Assembly: GCA_050633665.1 (NCBI GenBank)
Contig: JBOEGY010000003.1
Span: forward strand, 1 to 64,000
Source: JAUIAI01 sp050633665
GTDB lineage: Bacteria > Pseudomonadota > Gammaproteobacteria > Burkholderiales > Burkholderiaceae_E
Length of the DNA: 64,000 bases
Direction: 5' to 3'
The stretch's first letter is position 1. Each line of letters starts with the position of its first letter. Below the pieces are notes generated by a model that saw only the letters and a list, made by a program, of their open reading frames with translations, was not told the DNA's origin and ran no database searches. Both the position numbers and the translations under genes were made by a program. Shown in pieces: positions 1 through 7,546 of this stretch.

Positions 1-65
1 GCTTGTTAGTGCCGGAGTAATACTAGACCACGTTGCCGGAGTAAAAGTGGACCACCTGGGAGAAG

Positions 66-1109
66 ATGGCGATCTTTGGATCGCCGATGCTGACTCAGGA
101 GCAAGGTGTGGAGATTCGGGTGTTAAGCCGTCAAGGCAAATCAATCAGAGCTATCGCGAGAGAGCTGGGTATTTCCCGGGTCACCGTGCGTCGCTATTTG
201 TCTGATCCAGAATCAGGCAGTTACAGGCCGCGCGAAGCGCGGCCCCGTAAGGTAGATCCCTTCGTGCCGTATTTGCAGGCACGAATCGAAGCAGCTCGAC
301 CGGACTGGATCCCAGCCAGCGTGCTGTTTCGCGAGATCCAGGAGCGCGGTTATACAGGCGGCACCACTCAACTCAGAGAGTATCTGTCTGCATTCAAGTC
401 CACAGCCAAGGACGATCCAGTGGTGAGGTTCGAGACACCACCGGGTCAACTAGCTCAAGCTGATTTCACTATCGTGCGCAGGGGGCGTGACCCGCTCCTG
501 GCCTTTGTTATGACCATGGGGTACAGCCGGGTCAGTTTCGTGAAGTTCACGGTTGCCGAAGACACGGAGACCTTGTGTCGATGTCTTCGCGAAGCGATGC
601 CGTACTTCGGCGGTGTGCCCGAACACATCCTCTTTGATAACCCCAAGACCATCGTCATTGACCGCGACGCCTACGGCGTTGGCGAGCATCGATTCAATAC
701 CGAGTTGTTGGCCGTTGCAGATGAGTTTGGTTTCCGCCCCCGATTGTGCCGCCCGTACCGGGCTAAGACCAAGGGCAAGGTAGAACGCTTCAATCGTTAC
801 CTCAAGGAGAGCTTCCTGACTCCGCTGAAGGCGACGCTCAAACAATCCGGACTAAAGCTGGACGTCGTGGCGGCTAATGCGCACATCGGGCCGTGGATGG
901 AAACGGTCGCTAATGATCGCATCCACGGCACCTTGGGCGAGCAACCGTCGGCACGCTTCGTGTTGGAGCGTCAACATTTGCAGCCTTTGCCCCGTCGGTA
1001 CGCACCGCCGGCCAGATCGGTCAGGCGTAGAGAATCCGCTAACCCGGTGCCGACAGAGAGTTTGCAACACCCGCTATCGGTCTACGAATCTCTGCTGGAG
1101 GTGGCGTAA
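66..1109 (+). CDS. istA: IS21-family transposase IstA
   Basis: DDE transposase that cuts and joins the IS21 ends, working with the IstB ATPase. The 347-residue length suits the family. A helix-turn-helix (SIRAIARELGISRVTVRRYL) lies at about residues 27-46. The catalytic acidic residues are visible as AQADF, LFDNP and KVERFN in the usual order. No frameshift or early stop is present, so the gene looks functional. The first ATG follows AGGAGAAG-like purines; an internal ATG eight codons on (MLTQEQG) is the more usual family start and cannot be excluded. Its stop overlaps the istB start in TAATG, which implies coupled translation. Confidence 0.93.
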   Translation: MAIFGSPMLTQEQGVEIRVLSRQGKSIRAIARELGISRVTVRRYLSDPESGSYRPREARPRKVDPFVPYLQARIEAARPDWIPASVLFREIQERGYTGGTTQLREYLSAFKSTAKDDPVVRFETPPGQLAQADFTIVRRGRDPLLAFVMTMGYSRVSFVKFTVAEDTETLCRCLREAMPYFGGVPEHILFDNPKTIVIDRDAYGVGEHRFNTELLAVADEFGFRPRLCRPYRAKTKGKVERFNRYLKESFLTPLKATLKQSGLKLDVVAANAHIGPWMETVANDRIHGTLGEQPSARFVLERQHLQPLPRRYAPPARSVRRRESANPVPTESLQHPLSVYESLLEVA

Positions 1110-1888
1110 TGGAATTGGTTGAAGATCGAATCGCCCATCTGTGCGAGCGGCTCAAGCTGGGCCAGATCGCCGTGGACTGGCCCGCCATTGCCAGCTCGGT
1201 GGTGACTCAAGAGCGTAGCCATGCCGAGTTCCTGGAACAATTGCTCCAGGCTGAGCGTGACGCTCGAGAGCAGCGTACCCGGCATATGCTGCTAAGAACC
1301 GCAGCGCTACCGACCGTCAAGACGCTGGAACAGTATGACTTCAAGTTCGCCAGCGGCACCCCGAAGGCGCAGATCATGGACCTGGCCAGCCTGGCGTTCG
1401 TCGAACGGGCTGAGAACGTTGTGCTCTTAGGGCCGTCGGGCTTGGGCAAGACCCACATTGCCAGCGCCCTGGCTTATGCGGCAACGCAAGCCGGCATTAA
1501 GACGCGCTTCGTCACCGCAGCGGATCTCATGTTGCAGCTGTCGACCGCCAAGGCTCAGGGCAAACTGCAGCAGTACATGAGCCGCACGATCATCGGGCCG
1601 CGCTTGATGGTCATCGATGAGTTGGGATTTTTACCGTTTGGCCGCGAAGAAGCCAACCTGTTGTTCCAGGTTATCGCCAAACGATACGAACGAGCCGCAA
1701 CGATCGTAACCAGCAACCTGCCATTTGCGCAATGGGCCGACACGCTCGGTGGAGATGCCACCTTGACGGCCGCGCTACTGGATCGGCTTCTGCATCACTC
1801 GCACATCGTACAGATCAGTGGGCAGAGCTACCGCATGAAGGACAAACGCAAGATCGGCCAAATCAAGGTGCCGATCCAGCCTGATTAA
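1109..1888 (+). CDS. istB: IS21-family ATP-binding helper protein IstB
   Basis: AAA+ ATPase that helps IstA in target selection and strand transfer; related to DnaC. The 259-residue protein has a Walker A motif (GPSGLGKTH) at about residues 110-118, a Walker B motif (LMVIDELGFLP) near residue 168, and a sensor-type VTSNLPF. Start and stop are as expected for a complete IstB. The start codon shares one base with the istA stop, so the two are translationally coupled. After the stop only the right terminal repeats of the element remain. Confidence 0.93.
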   Translation: MELVEDRIAHLCERLKLGQIAVDWPAIASSVVTQERSHAEFLEQLLQAERDAREQRTRHMLLRTAALPTVKTLEQYDFKFASGTPKAQIMDLASLAFVERAENVVLLGPSGLGKTHIASALAYAATQAGIKTRFVTAADLMLQLSTAKAQGKLQQYMSRTIIGPRLMVIDELGFLPFGREEANLLFQVIAKRYERAATIVTSNLPFAQWADTLGGDATLTAALLDRLLHHSHIVQISGQSYRMKDKRKIGQIKVPIQPD

Positions 1889-2038
1889 CCAGACAACCGA
1901 TCAGGGGCTTCGGGCTTCGCCCTGCGCCCCTGATCAATGAATAACCCAAATAGGGGGTGGTCCACTTTTACTCCGGCAATATCGGTCAAAGGTGGTCTAC
2001 TTTTACTCCGGCATTGACATGTACCCATCAGATCCGCA

Positions 2039-2554
2039 GTGGCGGCAGTGACCGAAATCGAGAAAGCCATAGAGGCGGCGAGCAACGGGCGCAAGCCACG
2101 GTCCGATCGATGGGGTGATCTTCAGGCAGCCGACTTCCTACAAATTGCTGAAGACATTGCGACGTTGGCTCTGACCAGATTCACCACTGTACCTACACTA
2201 TGCACAACGAGTCTCAGCCGGTTCTACGACAACTCGCCAATTGGTTTCTTCTCGAGGACTGGACGGCATACATCACCGAATTCCTCGGTCGTTAACCTCA
2301 CCACGCTGGCCACTGTAGGTCACGTTGGGTACCGACGAGCAGCATTGTTCTGGACGAGAGAACTGATGAACATCAGCACGTCCAGGCGATGGCTGATCAG
2401 GCAAGAACGAATCAGCCGAAGGCTACGCATTCGAAATTTACTGAATCAGCTCCCACTGGAAGCTCAGGGTTGGCTAGCGACCAAATCCCTCGATTGGCCA
2501 GAGGAATATCGCAATCTCTGGTGGGCTGGAACTCTAATTGCTGATGAATTCTAG
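2039..2554 (+). CDS. Unrecognised reading frame next to the IS21 right end
   Basis: A 171-codon frame opening with GTG 26 bases beyond the IS21 right end. The first 45 or so residues look protein-like (VTEIEKAIEAASNGRK, then LQAADFLQIAEDIATLAL), but the rest is low in recognisable structure and rich in S, T and R. Another frame in the same stretch also gives short plausible peptides. It may be a decayed 5' fragment of a gene cut by the insertion, or no gene at all. No function is suggested. Confidence 0.2.
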   Translation: MAAVTEIEKAIEAASNGRKPRSDRWGDLQAADFLQIAEDIATLALTRFTTVPTLCTTSLSRFYDNSPIGFFSRTGRHTSPNSSVVNLTTLATVGHVGYRRAALFWTRELMNISTSRRWLIRQERISRRLRIRNLLNQLPLEAQGWLATKSLDWPEEYRNLWWAGTLIADEF

Positions 2555-2571
2555 AGCCCGACGGTGTCAAC

Positions 2572-2610
2572 ATGACATTCTTAACGGATATAAATGACGT
2601 TTTTAACGGA
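2572..2610 (+). repeat. Tandem pair of 17-bp IS-end-like repeats
   Basis: ATGACATTCTTAACGGA (2572-2588) is followed by ATGACGTTTTTAACGGA (2594-2610), 15 of 17 bases identical and 22 bases apart start to start. Repeated short motifs at about two helical turns are typical of the transposase-binding ends of IS21-type elements, and a TGTCAAC that could be a tip lies just before them. No matching istAB genes are adjacent, so this is most simply an orphan element end. Confidence 0.5.
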
Positions 2611-2897
2611 AATCGACATCTGCCATCTCTAAATGACATCGACACTGTGATCATCGAGTCGAGAGGGCACGAACGACTGCTTCGATGGACATTGCATCGA
2701 TGTGCCCATCGAGAGAAACGGTCACAGCGTCGACTTGGATACTGAGCGTCCTGGTCGAATGTCGAACCGGATTGGGTTGTGTGCTGGATGGGCGTTGGCT
2801 TGGCAGGGTTGACAATGACACTGGCAGCATCGTTGCCACCTCTGGCGCATACTGAGCTACTCATCGTCTGGCCAAGTTGGGATTGATCCCATTGTGC

Positions 2898-2901
2898 AAG
2901 G
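2898..2901. repeat. Target site duplication AAGG (partner at 4099-4102)
   Basis: The four bases before the left tip and the four after the right tip of the IS3 element are both AAGG. A 4-bp duplication fits the IS407 type of IS3 element and shows this copy inserted here intact, without later rearrangement of its borders. Confidence 0.85.
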
Positions 2902-2974
2902 TGACGTTCCCCCTGCAAGGGTAGCTGTTTGAACTTGGAGATTTCCCATAGACTAGACCCAGGGAGGTCCTGCC

Positions 2975-3241
2975 ATGAAGCGCAAACAGCACTCCACCGA
3001 ACAGATCATTTCAATTCTGAAGGAACACGAAGCCGGCCTGCCAGTGGCCGAGATTCTTCGTAAGCACAGCATCTCGAACGGCACGTTCTATCGCTGGAAA
3101 TCCAAGTACGGCGGCATGGAGATTGCAGAGGCTAAACGGCTGAAGGATTTGGAAGCCGAGAATGCTCGGCTCAAGCGTTTGCTCGCAGACACAATGCTGG
3201 ACAAGCAAGCGCTGGAGGAAGTTCTGCAAAAGGAGTGGTGA
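2975..3241 (+). CDS. IS3-family transposase OrfA (helix-turn-helix subunit)
   Basis: DNA-binding N-terminal part of the IS3 transposase; it recognises the element ends and limits transposition when made alone. The 88 residues contain a helix-turn-helix (AEILRKHSISNGTFYRWKSK) at about residues 25-44, followed by a leucine-zipper-like coiled coil (LKDLEAENARLKRLLAD) to residue 72. An AAAAG run at 3228-3232, just before the overlap with orfB, is a suitable slippery site for the -1 frameshift that makes OrfAB. The ATG is preceded by GGGAGG. Confidence 0.92.
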   Translation: MKRKQHSTEQIISILKEHEAGLPVAEILRKHSISNGTFYRWKSKYGGMEIAEAKRLKDLEAENARLKRLLADTMLDKQALEEVLQKEW

Positions 3242-4053
3242 AGCCGGCAGCTCGGAAACGGATTGTCGGCTATCTCAGGGAGCGATTTGCGATGAGCCAG
3301 CGCAGAGCTTGTCGTTTGGCGAAGATCAGCCCAAAGGCAATGCGGTATCAGTCCGCTGCCGGCGGTGATGCTGATCTGAAGACCAAACTCAAGGCCTTGG
3401 GCGAAAAGTACCCACGGTACGGCTATTTGATGTTGCATGCACTACTTAGATCAGAAGGTTTGGTGCGCAATCGCAAGCGAACGTATCGAATCTACGCCGA
3501 ATTGGGTATGCAGGTTCGAACCAGGCGACGCAAGAAACTGATCCGGCCAAGGATTCCGATGACGGTGCCCAGTCGGCCCAATGAACGATGGTCTCTGGAT
3601 TTCGTTCATGATCAGTTAGCCAATGGTCGACGAATCAGGATTCTGAACATTGTTGACGACTACTCACGTGTCTGCGTGGGTCAGTTGGTCGACACATCAA
3701 TCTCTGGTGAGCGTATGACGCGATTTCTAGATGAACTGAGTCTTAGCAGACCATTGCCTAGCAGTATCGTGATGGACAACGGCACCGAGATGACCAGCAA
3801 GGCAATGTTCTTGTGGAGTCAACGCACTGGTGTGAAGCTGCAGTTCATTCAACCCGGCAAGCCAACTCAGAACGCATTCGTTGAATCCTTCAACGGCAAG
3901 TTCAGGGACAACTGCCTGAATCAACACTGGTTCTTAAGCCTCGCTGACGCGAGGCAAACAATCAACAACTGGAGGAGCGACTACAACCAAATACGACCCC
4001 ACAGCTCATTGAACTACGTGCCGCCAGCCACCTACGAACAACTGGCGGCATAA
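3235..4053 (+). CDS. IS3-family transposase OrfB (DDE integrase domain)
   Basis: Catalytic part of the IS3 transposase, normally expressed as an OrfAB fusion by -1 frameshifting. The 272-residue frame has the HTH_21-like region (REKYPRYGY-type, here LGEKYPRYGYLMLHALLR) and an rve integrase core with the catalytic acids in WSLDFVHD, IVMDNGTEM and FVESFNGKFRD. The C-terminal YNQIRPHSSLNY motif is typical. It overlaps orfA by 7 bases in the -1 frame; the GTG shown is only the first possible start. It appears complete. Confidence 0.93.
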   Translation: MVKPAARKRIVGYLRERFAMSQRRACRLAKISPKAMRYQSAAGGDADLKTKLKALGEKYPRYGYLMLHALLRSEGLVRNRKRTYRIYAELGMQVRTRRRKKLIRPRIPMTVPSRPNERWSLDFVHDQLANGRRIRILNIVDDYSRVCVGQLVDTSISGERMTRFLDELSLSRPLPSSIVMDNGTEMTSKAMFLWSQRTGVKLQFIQPGKPTQNAFVESFNGKFRDNCLNQHWFLSLADARQTINNWRSDYNQIRPHSSLNYVPPATYEQLAA

Positions 4054-4370
4054 TGAATCTCTCCAATTCAAGCCGAGCACCAAGTAGGGGGAACGTCAAA
4101 GGCAATGCTGGGCAATGACCGACCTGACTCTCGACATTCTCTGGCGACTCGTTCGCGGAAACCGCGTTCATAGACGCGGCGACCGTCTCGAAGATATCCT
4201 TTTACGCGCTCGGGCAATGGCTCAGCATTGGCTGCAATTGACTCTGAATCGTTCTCTGACAAGGTGTCCACCTACTAAGTAAGTGGGCATATGTTCAACT
4301 CAGAGAATCACTTGACGCAACGGTGGTACTCAGCTGACGCTTACGCCGCATATTCGTTCTTTGCCACTAC

Positions 4371-6077
4371 CTATTGGTCTAGCCTTGAAACAGTCTCTGA
4401 GATGACCTTCATGTCTTCAAGAACGTCTTCACAAACACTCCGAAAGTGCGCCGCGAAACTGCCATACCTTTTGATGGTATCGGTTGCGATCTTGTTTTTG
4501 TCACTGCCTCGGTGTCCCTTAACACTTGTACGGAGGGACTGAACGGATCGTAAGCCGGAGAGCTCGATTGATTCAGCGGGTTCACTGGCGTGATTGACGA
4601 GTTTCTTTAGTAAGGCAATACTGCCATCAGTCTTCTCGTATTCAATCTCTTGTCGCTCCAACACCTTCCGAATTTCTCGGCCTGAAAAGCCCTCGACGAT
4701 TAGCTTGGCGAGGTCCATAAACGACTCTGCCCATTCGTCCCTGCTGCTTGTGACAGGAACAGACACCCGCTCCAGAAGTTCTTGTTCGCCCAAATTCCAC
4801 CAAGGCACGCGCTGATTCGCCCATTCCTGAGCCAACAGCTTTAACGCTTCTAAAGGCTCGATTGAACTCGAAAACTCGCCCTTAAAGTCTGTTGTAATTG
4901 CCCTTTCAGAAACATTGGCCTTCGGCGGCTCATTGTGCGCTAGCCAATGCAACTGTTCGTTGTATGGCAGATGGCATAGATAGCAGATATAGGTATGCAC
5001 TTGGCCTGCATCGTTTATGTCGTAGGTGCTCAAGTGCCAAGCTGCCCTGCAAGAGATTTGACGCTCACTAAGGGTGTATTTGTCTTTGTCGGCCTTGTAT
5101 TTCAATAGTACTTCTGGCTTAAAGAACGCCGGGGATGTTTCATATGGAAGAGTATTTGACTCGGCTTCAAAGTAGTTCGTTGTGGCAATCGGATCGGTAG
5201 AGATCTTGGTGACGACCTGATTTCGCCAGTCGTGTGCGAGAAATTCGACATATTCCTTGGGTTGATCGTTGCCCGACCACCGTGCTTGAGCATCATCAAA
5301 AATTTGATCCCTGGGACGCTGTTCATCGACAATTTGAACGCCGCGCGTGTAGCCCGAACGCCCTGTGACCCGCTGGCGATAGAACAGCGTATCCGATGAG
5401 TCGATGAAAACCTCGTCACCTTCCCAGCTGACAAATGTCGCGTGATCGATAAGTGAAAAGTCGAACAAACGAACTAAGCTCTGATCGGTCGCTGCCAAGT
5501 AAAGCTCGAGAGCACTCCGCTTACAAGTTACAAGAGCTATTTCATCGTCGGCCCGCGTCGTGATTGAGAATACGTGTTCAAGGTCACCCGAACTATCGTA
5601 TCGGGCATAGCTACCATGCTCACTTAACCAATGGACACCTTCGAGATGCGCGAGCTCTTGATTCAATTCGATTCGGGTTCGATTCTTGCCGCGCTCACCC
5701 TCAAAATCTCTAATAAATATCGGATTAGTTGCATCTCTGAGACATTCAGCGCCCCTATCGCCATCGCGATCGACACATATCTCCCGGGAAGTGCCATAAG
5801 TGACGTAGCTCGCCGCGAGAGTAAAGGGAGTGCAATTCCAGCTCACTAAATCTGCTTTGTCCAATGGCAATAGTTGTGTGCGTGGCACGAGAAGCGAGTG
5901 AATAAACGTATATCGGCCTGCCGCGTAGATCACCAGCTCATCCGAGTGAGCGTTCTCTTCAAGGAATTGAATATGGGCATTCGCCCTAACCCACGATAGA
6001 TACGCGCTTTGGTCAGCAGGCAGTGTGTCCATGGATCGGATTTGACTAATAGTCTTTTTGTGTTCGTAACTTGGCAT
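4371..6077 (-). CDS. Uncharacterised 568-residue protein, possible HEPN-like tail
   Basis: No known family is recognised with certainty. It is soluble by appearance: no signal peptide and no membrane segment. The middle has a Cys-containing stretch (ISCRAAWHL at about residues 355-363, then YICYLCHLPY) that looks conserved. The C-terminal 60 residues are helical and contain RTSVKGH, an R-x5-H spacing allowed for HEPN-type RNases; this is a motif resemblance only. The gene stands alone on the minus strand between IS remnants, in sequence richer in A+T than the core genome, which suggests acquisition. An internal ATG at codon 16 (6032) is an alternative start. Confidence 0.7.
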   Translation of the reverse strand: MPSYEHKKTISQIRSMDTLPADQSAYLSWVRANAHIQFLEENAHSDELVIYAAGRYTFIHSLLVPRTQLLPLDKADLVSWNCTPFTLAASYVTYGTSREICVDRDGDRGAECLRDATNPIFIRDFEGERGKNRTRIELNQELAHLEGVHWLSEHGSYARYDSSGDLEHVFSITTRADDEIALVTCKRSALELYLAATDQSLVRLFDFSLIDHATFVSWEGDEVFIDSSDTLFYRQRVTGRSGYTRGVQIVDEQRPRDQIFDDAQARWSGNDQPKEYVEFLAHDWRNQVVTKISTDPIATTNYFEAESNTLPYETSPAFFKPEVLLKYKADKDKYTLSERQISCRAAWHLSTYDINDAGQVHTYICYLCHLPYNEQLHWLAHNEPPKANVSERAITTDFKGEFSSSIEPLEALKLLAQEWANQRVPWWNLGEQELLERVSVPVTSSRDEWAESFMDLAKLIVEGFSGREIRKVLERQEIEYEKTDGSIALLKKLVNHASEPAESIELSGLRSVQSLRTSVKGHRGSDKNKIATDTIKRYGSFAAHFRSVCEDVLEDMKVISETVSRLDQ

Positions 6078-6174
6078 GCAATTGATCTAGAAGGATTTGG
6101 CTGAGTGGTAAATCCTTGGGCTGATCGTCAAGAGACTGCGGGAAGAACTTGAAGCCAACAGATGCTGTCGTTGT

Positions 6175-6212
6175 CCATTGGAGATGTCAGAAACGTCCAT
6201 TCAAGATGTCAG
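6175..6212 (-). repeat. Tandem pair of 16-bp IS-end-like repeats, opposite orientation
   Basis: CCATTGGAGATGTCAG (6175-6190) and CCATTCAAGATGTCAG (6197-6212) agree at 14 of 16 positions and are 22 bases apart, the same period as the pair at 2572-2610. Read on the minus strand the motif is CTGACATCTYSAATGG, which resembles ATGACATTCTTAACGG of the other pair, so the two sets point toward each other across 3.6 kb. They may be the ends of an IS21-type or composite element. Confidence 0.42.
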
Positions 6213-6282
6213 TACGCATTCTGCCGTCAGGCCGTCTTGACTATCAATTAACTCGCGCCGGTACGACTAAATAGTTCTATCT

Positions 6283-7002
6283 CTACCTGTGTCGAAGTGA
6301 TTTTGCAACTTCCAAGAGAGCTTCATTCATGGAGGACCGTGTAGTGGCCAACTGAGCGGTCATCCTTTTTAGGATCTGGACCGCATACTCAAGACCTGTC
6401 TTTGTGTTGACTGCTAGTTCGGCGCGACTATTGCTGCCCCTTACTCTCTCGTTTAACTTCTCCATGTAACTAAGATCGGCCAATTTGAGAAAACCGTTTT
6501 CCGTCGGCTCGGAATCCAAGCTTTGTGAATGGAGTACATCATGATCAAAGACAGCAGAAAACAATACGAGGTTTGTATCAAGTAGCACCACCATACTGTT
6601 CGTTCGTTGGACGATACTCTCTGATTGGACGAAAATTTCTTCCGAAAACGACAAGAACTCCTCCTTATTGAAAGTGCCCGAATCGATTGAGTATAGAAAC
6701 TGCTCCGCGGTCTCTTGCAACTTCTCAACTTGTATTTCAACGCTGGAGAAATGACCGTTCACCTGCGACGTCAACTTCTGTAACAATTCAAATTGCTTGT
6801 CGAAACGAATCGATTCCCACATTGCATTTGCGCGTATCGATTCAGTAGCAATCGCAGAAGCGATGCCTATCAGTACGCTTGCTGCCAAAATCAGAAAGTC
6901 CTTCTTGGCAAACTGAATCGGCAGTTTCCTTCGGTGCCAGACAGGTCTAAGAAAAGCCTCGGAATGGCTCCGATTCGGGCTCTTGTCTTGTGCTTGAGTC
7001 AA
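6283..7002 (-). CDS. Membrane-anchored protein with coiled-coil-like exterior domain
   Basis: Not recognised. The 239-residue product has a basic N-terminus (about residues 1-31), one transmembrane helix (DFLILAASVLIGIASAIA, about residues 35-52), then a mostly helical 180-residue region with heptad-like spacing (FELLQKLTSQV, IQVEKLQETAEQF). This gives a single-pass protein with the long domain probably outside the cytoplasm. It resembles in layout the sensory part of a signal-transduction protein, but has no output domain. It sits alone between the 568-residue gene and a truncated IS3 element. Confidence 0.65.
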   Translation of the reverse strand: MTQAQDKSPNRSHSEAFLRPVWHRRKLPIQFAKKDFLILAASVLIGIASAIATESIRANAMWESIRFDKQFELLQKLTSQVNGHFSSVEIQVEKLQETAEQFLYSIDSGTFNKEEFLSFSEEIFVQSESIVQRTNSMVVLLDTNLVLFSAVFDHDVLHSQSLDSEPTENGFLKLADLSYMEKLNERVRGSNSRAELAVNTKTGLEYAVQILKRMTAQLATTRSSMNEALLEVAKSLRHR

Positions 7003-7122
7003 TGGATTTCCAGCTGGCTGCTTCTTGGTTAATCGTGCAGTGCATCTCTTCTCGAGTCAACCTGGGATACCCTTAGGATGATGGTTTTGTTGGACTCAAA
7101 AACCCGGTGCGAGCGTCCGTGC

Positions 7123-7163
7123 GCATTGTCAACTTGCCCAAGCGTATGGCAAGTTGACAATGC
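7123..7163. repeat. Perfect 16-bp inverted repeat with 9-nt loop
   Basis: GCATTGTCAACTTGCC (7123-7138) is followed after nine bases by its exact reverse complement (7148-7163). It marks the point where the truncated IS3 orfA loses its family sequence, so the last codons of that frame are read from the hairpin. There is no adjacent T-run, so it is not a standard intrinsic terminator. It could be the end of another element that broke the IS3 copy. Confidence 0.75.
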
Positions 7164-7498
7164 CTACATTTCCCTCGAGCGCTTCCTTACGAAGCTCCGA
7201 CATCAGACGCTCTTCGGCGTACATCTTCTTCAGCCGACGATTCTCATCCTCAAGCTCTTTGAGGCGCTTCATCATCGAGGCATCCATACCGCCGAATTTG
7301 GCGCGCCAATTGTAGAACTGCGCCGAACTCATGCCGTGCTCTCCGCACAGATCGGGGACGAATGCACCTTGCTCGTTTTGCTTCAGAATCGCCAGAATCT
7401 GGCTGTCGCTGTACCGTGACTTTCTCATAGAAAACTCCTTGGTTCAGTCTAGTGGAATTTTCTACTTACGGCCTCCCTGCATTTTCGGGGGGATTACA
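7129..7498 (-). pseudogene. Truncated IS3-family element with orfA only
   Basis: The frame at 7428-7129 begins MRKSRYSDSQILAILKQNEQ, has the helix-turn-helix VPDLCGEHGMSSAQFYNWR and the zipper LKELEDENRRLKKMYAEE, and so is an IS3-group OrfA. Family identity stops after about residue 87 (KEALEGN), where the hairpin begins; no orfB follows. The other tip is preserved: read on the minus strand it starts TGTAATCCCCCCGAAA at 7498. The element is a dead fragment and unrelated at sequence level to the IS3 copy at 2902-4098. Confidence 0.82.
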
Positions 7499-7546
7499 GT
7501 TCAATCTTTCAGGAGCTTCCGAGTTCACAAAAACAGAATCGCCAAG

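Larger units (their letters stand above)
10..2013 (+). mobile_element. IS21-family insertion sequence, apparently complete
   Basis: The element encodes IstA and IstB and is bounded by two copies of a TGCCGGAGTAA-type repeat at each end, as is usual for IS21 elements with multiple terminal repeats. The inner pair (34-56 and 1956-1978) is a perfect 23-bp inverted repeat; the outer pair (10-32 and 1991-2013) matches at 20 of 23 positions. The ends are TG...CA. I see no target duplication when bases 1-9 are compared with those after 2013, so the flanks may have recombined since insertion. Confidence 0.9.
2902..4098 (+). mobile_element. IS3-family (IS407-like) insertion sequence, 1,197 bp, intact
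   Basis: Bounded by a perfect 13-bp inverted repeat, TGACGTTCCCCCT at 2902-2914 and its complement at 4086-4098, with an AAGG duplication outside. It carries the two overlapping frames orfA and orfB of an IS3 element and has no disabling mutation that I can see. It lies inside an IS66-type tnpA remnant read from the opposite strand. Confidence 0.92.
2651..4271 (-). pseudogene. IS66-family tnpA remnant, split by an IS3 element
   Basis: Removing the IS3 element and one copy of its AAGG duplication joins 4271-4103 to 2901-2651 in one frame. The N-terminal part (RERVARECRESGRSLPSIAL, then HNGINPNLARR) matches the helix-turn-helix of IS66-family OrfA proteins. The C-terminal part (VDAVTVSLDGHIDAMSIEAV) resembles their usual tail. 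A TGA at 2863-2861 stands exactly where the family has Trp (RRW), so the gene was probably already dead by TGG to TGA, or died in addition to the insertion. It starts at GTG 4271. No tnpB or tnpC of IS66 is present. Confidence 0.72.

Noticed and set aside
10..2013. Target duplication of the IS21 element
   Set aside because: Bases before 10 and after 2013 do not match over 4-8 positions.
2412..2918. A 168-codon minus-strand frame left of the IS3 element
   Set aside because: Its sequence is out of frame with the recognisable IS66 tnpA remnant that covers the same bases.
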